NCBI RefSeq assembly: GCF_017742215.1
Contig: NZ_JAGHKP010000003.1
Span: 186,001-250,000 of the forward strand
Reading direction: 5' to 3'
From: Chitinophaga chungangae
GTDB lineage: Bacteria; Bacteroidota; Bacteroidia; Chitinophagales; Chitinophagaceae
Length of the DNA: 64,000 nt
The notes beneath the pieces were generated by a model. It was given only the letters and a program-made list of their open reading frames with translations. It was not told where the DNA came from and ran no database searches. Positions 8,664 through 16,343 of this stretch are shown in pieces. The translations under genes were made by a program, and so were the position numbers. Each line of letters begins with the position of its first letter. Positions within the stretch are counted from its first letter, which is position 1.

Positions 8664-11600
8664 ATGAAAGAAAGACCACAACCTAACGTGGGCGCTTTCC
8701 GTTTGTTGTTCCTTCTTTTATGCACCTGTTTTACCCTCGTGGGCCTTCCGGGCCTGCAGGCGCAGCATGTGTACGCGGCCAATACGGTCAAGGCAGGATC
8801 GCAACAGGAAAAAGAAGCCCCCAAACCGCTGGACAAACGCATCAGCCTGCAGGTAAAAGACGCCCGCCTTGCCGATGTGCTTGAAAAGATCGAACAGCAG
8901 ACGGCCTACGTATTCGTTTTCTCCAACGACGAAATACCGGCAGCCAGGAAAATTTCCCTTAATGTAAAGGACAAACGGCTCGAAGAAGTGCTGGAGATGA
9001 TATGCTCCCCGCTGGCCATCCGCTACGAGCTGATCAGCAACAAGATCATCCTGAAACAGGGAAACGCCGCCAGCACCGTAAATTCACAGCAGGACGACGT
9101 GACCATATCCGGTCGGGTGGTGAGTGATGACGGTGAGGGCATTCCCGGCGCAAACGTTCGCCTGCAAGGCACCCCTACATTGGGCGCTGTTACCAACGAA
9201 CAAGGTTATTTTACATTCAAGGTCCCGGAATCGGCCATGGACGGCACACTGATTTGCTCTTCCGTAGGTTTCCAGCAATCGGTAGTGCCCATCAGCCGCC
9301 GTACCAGCATCACCATCGTGCTCAGCACCGATTCGAAGGAACTGAGCGAAGTGGTGATCACCGCTTACGGCTCGCAACGCAAAAAACAGGTGACCGCCGC
9401 CATCAGCACGATCTCCACCAAGGATATCGAAAGCAGGCCCGTGTCCAACATGTTCCAGGCATTGCAGGGCACTGCGCCCAACCTCACGCTGCAGCAAAAT
9501 ACCGCTGAGCCGGGAGCCGCGCTGGTGCTGAATATCCGCGGGGTGGGCAGTCTTACCGGCAACGCGCCCCTCATCATCATCGACGGTGTGCAGGCCGGCA
9601 ACGAAGGCCTCCGCAACCTGAACCCTTACGATGTGGAAAGCATTTCGGTGCTGAAAGACGCCGCGTCTTCCGCCATCTACGGCTCGCAGGCCGCCAACGG
9701 CGTGATCTACATCACCACCAAAAAAGGGAAAAGAGACGACAAACCCTCCGTGCAGTACAGCGGCATGTACGGCTGGCAAACGCCCACCACCATGACGCGC
9801 CAGGTAGAAGGCTGGGAATATATGACGCTGAAGAACGAAGCGCTGGTGAACTCCGGTAAAACGCCGCAATTCACTCCCGAAGAGATCGTGTACTGGAAAA
9901 ACCGCGGTTCCGAGCCGGCTTATGTGGATGAAATGCTGCGCAAACACACGCCGCAACAAAACCACAGCCTCAGCCTGACGGGCGGCGGCAAAAGCGCCAG
10001 CTACCTGCTGTCGCTCGGTTATGTGAACCAGGGCAACATGCTGCAGAACAAATACATTCCTTCCGATATCGATTTCAACTACAAACGGTACAACGCCCGC
10101 GCGAACATTTCAGTAGACGTGAGCAAATACGTGAAGGTGGACATGAACCTCGCCTACACCAAATCGTACTACAACAAACAACAACCCGATATCGGCCTGC
10201 TGATCCGCGATGCCATCCGCACGCCGCGCATTTATCCCGTAAAGGATTCGCTCGGCAATTTCGTGGTGCCCGCGCTGAACAGCAACAACGTGATCGCGCA
10301 GCTGGCGCAGCAGGGGTATAACAAGGAAGAGTGGGACAACCTGCTGGGCGGCCTGAACATCGCCATCACGCCGGTGAAGCACCTTACCTTTAACTTCAAC
10401 GCCTCCGGCACCTATTCCATCAAAAACTACCGGAACCGCGTGAACAAATACAGCTACGCGCCATATTACACCACCGCCAACCCGCCGGTGAACAACCAGA
10501 TGACCGTGTCTGAATATAAAGACATGGCCACCAACGTATACGGCACCGCCGAATACGAAAACACCTTCGGCAAACATTACGTAAAAGCGCAGGTAGGCGC
10601 CCGCAGCGATGCGATGAACGAAAACTACGGATTCCGCGCCACCCGCTACGCAGGCACCAATCTCGACGAGGAATGGACCATCGGCGGCGGTTACATCCCC
10701 AAACCCGACGGTACCCTGGATTACGCCACCATCGGCACTTACAACGACATCACCAACCCGAACCTCTACGCGCTCAATTCGCTGTTCGGCCGCCTGAACT
10801 ACGTGTTCAGGGACCGTTACCTCGCCGAATTTACCTGGCGTTACGACGGCTCCAGCAAACTGGCGCCCGGCCACCGCTGGCAGTTCTTCCCGGCGTTCTC
10901 GCTCGGATGGCGCGTAACCGACGAAGCTTTCCTCGAAGGTTTCCGCGACCGTTTCGGCGATGTGAAGTTCCGTTACAGCTGGGGCCAGGTGGGCAACTCC
11001 AACATCGGCGGTTTCAATTACCAGGCGCGCGTAAACCTCAACCCGAACAAATACCCGTTCAACAATACTGCCAATCCCGGCGCGGACTTTACGCCTTACA
11101 ACGAATTGCTGGAATGGGAAATTTCCACCATGAGCAACTACGGGGTAGACGCGGAATTTTTCAAGAATAAGCTCAGCGTCAGCTTCGACTTTTTCAACAA
11201 ACGCACCACCGGCATTTACCTTACGCAGGAAGTGCCCGGTACCGCCGGCATCGGCTCCAGCCTGCAGAACGTAGGCGAAGTGGAAAACAAAGGATGGGAA
11301 CTGGCGGTCAATTACCGCGGCCGCACTGGCCCGGTAAGCCATACCGTTGGCGCGAACCTGTCAGACAACCTGAACCGCGTGATCCGCTTCGGGCAGGAAT
11401 CCATCCGCGGCGCCGATTATACTTACATCATCCGCGAAGGTTTCCCCATCGCGTCGTATTTCGGTTACCGCGCAGACGGTCTTTACCAGAACCTGGACGA
11501 TATCAAAAATGCGCCCAAAGTGCCGTTTGCTTACAACCAGCAGGTGCAGCCGGGAGACATCCGGTACATCGACCGCAACGGCGACGGCGTGATAGATGCG

Positions 11601-12155
11601 GATGACCGTTATGTGTTCGGCAATCCCTTCCCGCGGTACACGTTCGGGTTTACGTATAACGCAGTATGGAAAAACTGGGACTTCACCATGTTCTGGCAGG
11701 GCGTGGGCAGGCGCTCGCAGTTCCTGCGCGGCGATATCGTGGAAGCGTTCCATAACAACGAAGATCATGCGTACGTGCAGCACATCGACCGCTGGACGCC
11801 CACCAATCCCGGCGCTTCGTACCCGAGGCTGACCATCGGCACGGCCAACGCCAACAATTTCGCGTATTCCGATTATTGGATGTTCGATTCGAAATACCTG
11901 CGGCTGAAAAACCTGCAACTGGGCTACACACTGCCGAAATCGGTGACGGGCGTCGTAAAGCTGCAAAGCATGAGGGTATACTTCACCAGCCAGAACCTGC
12001 TCACGTTTACGCCGAAAAGGTTCAGGGAACTGGGCGTAGACCCCGAGTTCACGCAGTACGACGACAAGCTGGGCTTTGCCAATTATAACGCCATCGCAGG
12101 CCGGAATTATCCGAATGCCGCAACGTTCGCATTCGGACTGGACATTAAATTCTGA
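8664..12155 (+). CDS. SusC-family TonB-dependent transducer/transporter with STN domain (mannan locus)
   Basis: The product is 1163 residues. The signal peptide spans about 1-33 and ends near LQAQ. It is followed by an STN signalling domain (about 58-133; ISLQVKDARLADVLEKI then ISLNVKDKRLEEVLEMI), a carboxypeptidase-D-like domain (about 145-230), the TonB box region ELSEVVITAYGS, the plug with VLKDAASSAIYGSQAANGVIYI, and the barrel ending FAFGLDIKF. The STN domain interacts with the periplasmic part of FecR, so this protein both imports substrate and reports its presence. It precedes SusD, a SusE-like lipoprotein and a GH76 enzyme, so alpha-mannan oligosaccharides are the likely cargo; that assignment rests on context. 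Confidence 0.95.
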   Translation: MKERPQPNVGAFRLLFLLLCTCFTLVGLPGLQAQHVYAANTVKAGSQQEKEAPKPLDKRISLQVKDARLADVLEKIEQQTAYVFVFSNDEIPAARKISLNVKDKRLEEVLEMICSPLAIRYELISNKIILKQGNAASTVNSQQDDVTISGRVVSDDGEGIPGANVRLQGTPTLGAVTNEQGYFTFKVPESAMDGTLICSSVGFQQSVVPISRRTSITIVLSTDSKELSEVVITAYGSQRKKQVTAAISTISTKDIESRPVSNMFQALQGTAPNLTLQQNTAEPGAALVLNIRGVGSLTGNAPLIIIDGVQAGNEGLRNLNPYDVESISVLKDAASSAIYGSQAANGVIYITTKKGKRDDKPSVQYSGMYGWQTPTTMTRQVEGWEYMTLKNEALVNSGKTPQFTPEEIVYWKNRGSEPAYVDEMLRKHTPQQNHSLSLTGGGKSASYLLSLGYVNQGNMLQNKYIPSDIDFNYKRYNARANISVDVSKYVKVDMNLAYTKSYYNKQQPDIGLLIRDAIRTPRIYPVKDSLGNFVVPALNSNNVIAQLAQQGYNKEEWDNLLGGLNIAITPVKHLTFNFNASGTYSIKNYRNRVNKYSYAPYYTTANPPVNNQMTVSEYKDMATNVYGTAEYENTFGKHYVKAQVGARSDAMNENYGFRATRYAGTNLDEEWTIGGGYIPKPDGTLDYATIGTYNDITNPNLYALNSLFGRLNYVFRDRYLAEFTWRYDGSSKLAPGHRWQFFPAFSLGWRVTDEAFLEGFRDRFGDVKFRYSWGQVGNSNIGGFNYQARVNLNPNKYPFNNTANPGADFTPYNELLEWEISTMSNYGVDAEFFKNKLSVSFDFFNKRTTGIYLTQEVPGTAGIGSSLQNVGEVENKGWELAVNYRGRTGPVSHTVGANLSDNLNRVIRFGQESIRGADYTYIIREGFPIASYFGYRADGLYQNLDDIKNAPKVPFAYNQQVQPGDIRYIDRNGDGVIDADDRYVFGNPFPRYTFGFTYNAVWKNWDFTMFWQGVGRRSQFLRGDIVEAFHNNEDHAYVQHIDRWTPTNPGASYPRLTIGTANANNFAYSDYWMFDSKYLRLKNLQLGYTLPKSVTGVVKLQSMRVYFTSQNLLTFTPKRFRELGVDPEFTQYDDKLGFANYNAIAGRNYPNAATFAFGLDIKF

Positions 12156-12248
12156 TAAACAGGTTAATTATGAAACCGGGCATGATCAATTTTTATCACT
12201 GATACATGCGAGGTTCCATCCGACTTTTAAAAAGAAAAATATTAACGG

Positions 12249-13853
12249 ATGAAAAAATTATTGTTCATACTGCTGTGTGCCGCGTTGGTGGCCGGTTGCC
12301 GTAAGCTGGACCAGCCCAACACGCGGGAGTTCACCGACGAGGCTTACTGGCGCGACGCGCAGGACGCGCTCGACGCGCTCACCAGCTGTTACGAAAATAT
12401 GTCGGACGACGGGCATTTCTTCGGAGACGAAGCCGCCAGCGACAACGCATTTGTGTCCGGCACGGGTTTTAACGGCGTGTCGCTGATCGCCGCAGGCAGT
12501 TACGACCCCTCTATCGGCCGTGTGCGGGGAGAATGGTCTTACCGCTACAGCGCCATCCGCAAATGCAACAACGTGATCCAGAACATAGACCGGGTGCCTT
12601 CGATGGACGCGGCGCTGAAGCAGCGCATCCTGGCGGAGGCCCGTTTTATCCGCGCGTATTCGTATTTCCAGATGGCCTTCTGGTTCGGCGATGCGCCGTT
12701 CTATACCAGTCTCATTTCCATCGAAGAATCGAAAACGATCGGCCGTACGTCTAAAGCGGAGATCATCGGTTTTGTGCTGGAAGAGCTGGCCGCCATCCGC
12801 AACGATCTGCCGGTGAACACCGCTTACGCGGAAAAAGACAGGGGCCGTATTACCCGTGGCGCGGCCATCGCCATGAGCGCCCGGGTGAGGCTGTACAACG
12901 GCGAGTGGGACGAAGCGAGGAAAGAATGCGAGCTGCTGCTGAACGGTACGGAGAACGGTACGTATTCGCTGCTCGGCAATTACGCCAACCTGTTCGTTAC
13001 CGCCAATGAGTTCAACAGCGAAACTATTCTCGACATACAATACGGCGGGGGCAGAACCTGGGGCACGCAACGCAGCTTTCTCCCGCAAACCGTGGCCCTG
13101 CTGCGCAGCACGCTGGTGCCCACGCAAGACCTGGTAGACGATTACATCATGCTCAACGGCAAAGGCATTGCCGAAGCCGGCTCAGGTTACAACGAAAACA
13201 ATCCGTACGTCAACCGCGATCCGCGTTTTGCGGCCAGCATCATTTACCATGGCGCTACCATTACCGATTTTGAGAACCACGTGCAGACGATCCTTACGCA
13301 ACCCGGTTCGGTTCCCGCTACCAACAGCGTAGACGACCAGGGCGCTTCGCCCACCGGGTATTACTTCCGGAAATTCTACGACCGCACCGCGTCCAACTAC
13401 AATTCCACGCTCAACCTGCCCGTTATCCGTTATGCGGACGTGTTGCTGATGTACGCCGAAGCGCTCAACGAACTGGGCACGTTCGACGCAGCCGCATGGA
13501 ACAGGAGCATCCGCCTGCTGCGCGTGCGCGCCGGTTTTACCGAAGCAACGGCCACCGAATTTCCGGGCGGCTCCAAAGAGCAGCTGCGCGCCATCGTTCG
13601 CCGGGAAAGAAGGGCGGAACTGGCTTTCGAAGGTTTGCGGATATTCGATATACGCCGCTGGGGAACCGCCGAAACCGTGCTGAACAGGCCGGTGCGCGGC
13701 ATCAAAGTGAGCGGCGGGGCGTTCAACCGCGACCCGAACGGGTACATCATCGTGGAAAACAGGACCTTCACCAGTCCCAAACATTACCTCTGGCCCGTGC
13801 CTACTTTTGAAACCGACCAGAACAAAAACCTCGGTCAGAATACCGGCTGGTAA
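12249..13853 (+). CDS. SusD/RagB-family glycan-binding lipoprotein (mannan locus)
   Basis: The product is 534 residues with the signal MKKLLFILLCAALVAGC (lipobox LVAGC). The N-terminal motif is KLDQPNTREFTDEAYW, and the C-terminal SusD core reads ELAFEGLRIFDIRRWGTAE, then HYLWPVPTFETDQNKNLGQN, with the final NTGW tail typical of SusD. A TPR-like helical scaffold around residues 90-200 (RIKA-type ARFIRAYSYFQMAFWFGD) fits the family. It forms the lid of the preceding SusC and hands substrate to it. The gene lies 93 bases after SusC and 23 bases before the SusE-like gene. Confidence 0.94.
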   Translation: MKKLLFILLCAALVAGCRKLDQPNTREFTDEAYWRDAQDALDALTSCYENMSDDGHFFGDEAASDNAFVSGTGFNGVSLIAAGSYDPSIGRVRGEWSYRYSAIRKCNNVIQNIDRVPSMDAALKQRILAEARFIRAYSYFQMAFWFGDAPFYTSLISIEESKTIGRTSKAEIIGFVLEELAAIRNDLPVNTAYAEKDRGRITRGAAIAMSARVRLYNGEWDEARKECELLLNGTENGTYSLLGNYANLFVTANEFNSETILDIQYGGGRTWGTQRSFLPQTVALLRSTLVPTQDLVDDYIMLNGKGIAEAGSGYNENNPYVNRDPRFAASIIYHGATITDFENHVQTILTQPGSVPATNSVDDQGASPTGYYFRKFYDRTASNYNSTLNLPVIRYADVLLMYAEALNELGTFDAAAWNRSIRLLRVRAGFTEATATEFPGGSKEQLRAIVRRERRAELAFEGLRIFDIRRWGTAETVLNRPVRGIKVSGGAFNRDPNGYIIVENRTFTSPKHYLWPVPTFETDQNKNLGQNTGW

Positions 13854-13876
13854 TCACAACCAAATAAACTCATGTT

Positions 13877-15013
13877 ATGAAAAGATATTTCACAGCCATC
13901 ACTTTTTCCCTGCTCGCCTTGGCCATCACGGCCTGCAAAAAAAATGACTATACCCTCAACACGAACCTGAAGCCGGTGGAAAAACTCACCGCGCCCGTCA
14001 ACGACAAGTTCACCAAGCTGCAGCCCGCCACCAGCGCCACGCTGAGCTTCGAGTGGGACCAGGCCCGCGCCGAAGACGGCTCGCTGGTGCTGTACGAAGT
14101 GGTGTTCGACAAAGAATCCGGCGATTTCAGCGAACCGCTTGCCCGCATTGCATCAGACGGCGGCGGCATTCAGAACAAACTTACCCTTAGCCACAAAGAC
14201 CTGAACACGCTGGCCGCCAAAGCAGGCATTCCCGCGCTGGGCATGGGCAAGCTGAAATGGAACGTATCCGCCAGCAAAGGTTTTAACGTGCAGCCTTCCG
14301 CCGAAACGAGAACGATCGAACTCGAAAGGCCTGCAGGTTTCGCGGAAATTCCCGTAGACGTATTTCTTACCGGTACCGCCACCGAAGCGGGCGCCGACGC
14401 AGCCAACGCGCTGCAGATGAAAATGCTCACCGCAGGCGTGTTCGAGATCTACACTTCGCTGAAAGACGGTACTTTCCAGTTCATCGACCGCAAAACCGGT
14501 ACGCCGAATAATTTTTACATGGATGGCGAGCTGCTCAAGGAAAAAGGCCAGAGCACACACGCGGGCGGCACCAAAGCGATCCGCCTCCGGCTCGATTTCA
14601 ACAACGCCACCGCTACCGTTACGGAAATACTCAGCATCGGACTTTGGTTCGCGCCAGACGACAAGTTCCTTTTCGAAACCGCTTATGCGGGCGGTGGAAA
14701 ATGGAGCGCGGCGGATAAGAACATCACTTTCAGGCAGGAATCCTGGGGCCGCGATGAACGCTACAAATTCCGCATGCGCGTGAAAAACGCCGCAGGTGTG
14801 GAAAGCGATGAATGGATCGGCAGCTCCAATGCGGACAATAGCCGTCCCACCAGTACCACGCCGCCCGCTTTCTGGGAGCTGCGGCCGATCACAAATAACG
14901 ACCGCTGGAATTACTGCTACAAATTCAAAACCGAAGTGGATACTAAAAACTGCGATGTAAACCTGTTTTTTTACACGGACAAAAATTACACGCACGAAAT
15001 CATCATCAAATAG
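13877..15013 (+). CDS. SusE-like surface glycan-binding lipoprotein
   Basis: The product is 378 residues with a lipoprotein signal ending LLALAITAC. The region after the lipobox, KKNDYTLNTNLKPVEKLTAPVNDKF, and the following FEWDQARAEDGSLVLYEVVFD strand pattern match the SusE N-terminal domain, an Ig-like spacer. The remainder has two beta-sandwich segments (about 160-265 and 265-375), the second with WSAADKNITFRQESWGRDERYKF, a starch-binding-like fold in SusE/SusF proteins. It should sit on the outside of the outer membrane and hold glycan near SusC/SusD. It lies 8 bases before the GH76 gene and is clearly in the same transcript. The ligand is inferred to be mannan from that neighbour only. 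Confidence 0.82.
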   Translation: MKRYFTAITFSLLALAITACKKNDYTLNTNLKPVEKLTAPVNDKFTKLQPATSATLSFEWDQARAEDGSLVLYEVVFDKESGDFSEPLARIASDGGGIQNKLTLSHKDLNTLAAKAGIPALGMGKLKWNVSASKGFNVQPSAETRTIELERPAGFAEIPVDVFLTGTATEAGADAANALQMKMLTAGVFEIYTSLKDGTFQFIDRKTGTPNNFYMDGELLKEKGQSTHAGGTKAIRLRLDFNNATATVTEILSIGLWFAPDDKFLFETAYAGGGKWSAADKNITFRQESWGRDERYKFRMRVKNAAGVESDEWIGSSNADNSRPTSTTPPAFWELRPITNNDRWNYCYKFKTEVDTKNCDVNLFFYTDKNYTHEIIIK

Positions 15014-15021
15014 AACGTCTT

Positions 15022-16161
15022 ATGAACATACCGTTCAAATTACTGCTCTGCGCCGCCCTGGCCGTTTCGCTAAGCGCCTGCCTGAAAGAACCGGTAGACG
15101 ACGGTCCCGGCCCGGGCGCGGGCAAAAAGCCCGTGACGCAGAACTGGGCTAAGAATGCGGATTCGTCGTACGTTTCGCTGCTCGGGAGTTTTTATAACCA
15201 GTCCGGCAAATATTACAACGAAAACAGCGCCGGCAAAGCCGATTTCCATTACTGGCGCAACGCACACGCGCTCGACGTGCTGCTGGACGCATTCATCCGC
15301 ACCAACGACGAGCAGGTGAAAGCCCGCATGGACGAGCTGCTGGAAGGCATGCGCGTGAAAAACGGCAACACATACATCAATCATTTTTACGACGATATGG
15401 AGTGGATGGCGCTTGCCTGCATCCGTGCGTACGAAGCCACCAGCGACACGAAATATAAAACCACCGCGGAACTGCTGTGGACAGACATTAAAACCGGCTG
15501 GGACGATACCTGGGGCGGCGGCATTTACTGGAACAAGGAGCGCAAAAACAAAAACACGCCCGCCAACGCGCCCGCCTGCATCATCGCGGCGAGAATGTAC
15601 CAGCTCAACCAGCAGCCCGAAGACCTTGAATGGGCCAAAAAGATCTACCAATGGCAAAAGTCCAACCTGGTAGATCCTGCTTCCGGCCTGGTTTGGGACG
15701 GGCTGGACGGTACCGGCACCAACAAGGCCTGGAAGTTCACCTACAACCAGGGCGTGTACATTGGTTCCGGCGTTGAATTGTACAAGATCACCGGCGAAAC
15801 CGCCTACCTGAACGATGCGCTGAAAACCGCGAACAATGCACTCACCGGCGATTTTACGCAAGGCAATATCATGAAAGACGAAGGCGGGGGAGACGGCGGC
15901 CTTTTTAAAGGCATACTGGTGCGTTATCTCATGCTGCTGATCACAGACGGCAATATCAGCGCCACCGACAAAACGAAGTTCGTGAACTTCCTGAAACTGA
16001 ACGCGGAAACGCTTTGGCTGCAAGGCACTACACGCCCCTCGATCATCTTCGGCCCGAAATGGACGGCCACCGTCAGCTCGACAGACCTGAGCACGCAGCT
16101 CAGCGGTGCAATGCTGATCGAAGCGGCGGCAAGATTAAAAACACTTGGATTGATAGAATAA
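15022..16161 (+). CDS. GH76-family endo-alpha-1,6-mannanase, lipoprotein
   Basis: The product is 379 residues, lipidated (signal MNIPFKLLLCAALAVSLSAC, Cys20), so it probably stands on the cell surface or in the periplasm. The body is an (alpha/alpha)6 barrel, and the stretch HFYDDMEWMALA at residues 121-132 holds the two adjacent aspartates (124-125) that serve as nucleophile/acid-base pair in GH76 enzymes. Further family blocks are WGGGIYWN, TPANAPACIIAARMYQ, and WKFTYNQGVYIGSG. GH76 cleaves alpha-1,6-mannan backbones such as those of yeast cell walls. It is the only hydrolase of this operon, 8 bases downstream of the SusE-like gene, and a terminator follows after about 20 bases. Confidence 0.9.
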   Translation: MNIPFKLLLCAALAVSLSACLKEPVDDGPGPGAGKKPVTQNWAKNADSSYVSLLGSFYNQSGKYYNENSAGKADFHYWRNAHALDVLLDAFIRTNDEQVKARMDELLEGMRVKNGNTYINHFYDDMEWMALACIRAYEATSDTKYKTTAELLWTDIKTGWDDTWGGGIYWNKERKNKNTPANAPACIIAARMYQLNQQPEDLEWAKKIYQWQKSNLVDPASGLVWDGLDGTGTNKAWKFTYNQGVYIGSGVELYKITGETAYLNDALKTANNALTGDFTQGNIMKDEGGGDGGLFKGILVRYLMLLITDGNISATDKTKFVNFLKLNAETLWLQGTTRPSIIFGPKWTATVSSTDLSTQLSGAMLIEAAARLKTLGLIE

Positions 16162-16181
16162 CATGATCTTATGCCAGTGAG

Positions 16182-16210
16182 GCCGCAGGGTTTTCCCTGC
16201 GGCTTTTTTT
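16182..16210 (+). terminator. Intrinsic terminator closing the mannan operon
   Basis: A perfect 9-base stem (GCCGCAGGG / CCCTGCGGC) with a TTTT loop is followed directly by seven T residues. It lies 21 bases after the GH76 stop codon and ends the FecI-to-GH76 unit. Confidence 0.92.
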
Positions 16211-16217
16211 ATTCCTC

Positions 16218-16249
16218 AAACCGGACATGCCCTGTACCGAAACCGGACA
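16218..16249. promoter_or_regulatory. Two direct repeats AAACCGGACA, possible activator sites
   Basis: The 10-mer AAACCGGACA occurs at 16218-16227 and again at 16240-16249, a 22-base period equal to about two helical turns. The first copy is also part of a loose dyad (CGGACA, five bases, TGTACCG). The pair lies 55-85 bases upstream of the possible sigma-54 promoter at 16303, a usual distance for enhancer-binding activators. This is inference from spacing. Confidence 0.35.
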
Positions 16250-16302
16250 ATTTAAAAATTAAGATAATGCGTATTGGGCTGGGGGATATCTGCCTGATAT
16301 TC

Positions 16303-16318
16303 TGGCATTCTCTTCGCA
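16303..16318 (+). promoter_or_regulatory. Possible sigma-54 promoter for the ABC permease
   Basis: The sequence TGGCATTCTCTTCGCA keeps the GG and GC dinucleotides exactly 12 bases apart, as in the -24/-12 promoter TGGCAC-N5-TTGC, with one mismatch in the -12 half (TCGC for TTGC) and one at the end of the -24 half. It would start RNA near 16329, about 15 bases before the permease start codon. Confidence 0.4.
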
Positions 16319-16343
16319 CGCGAAACACAAACGGCCGCCGCTC

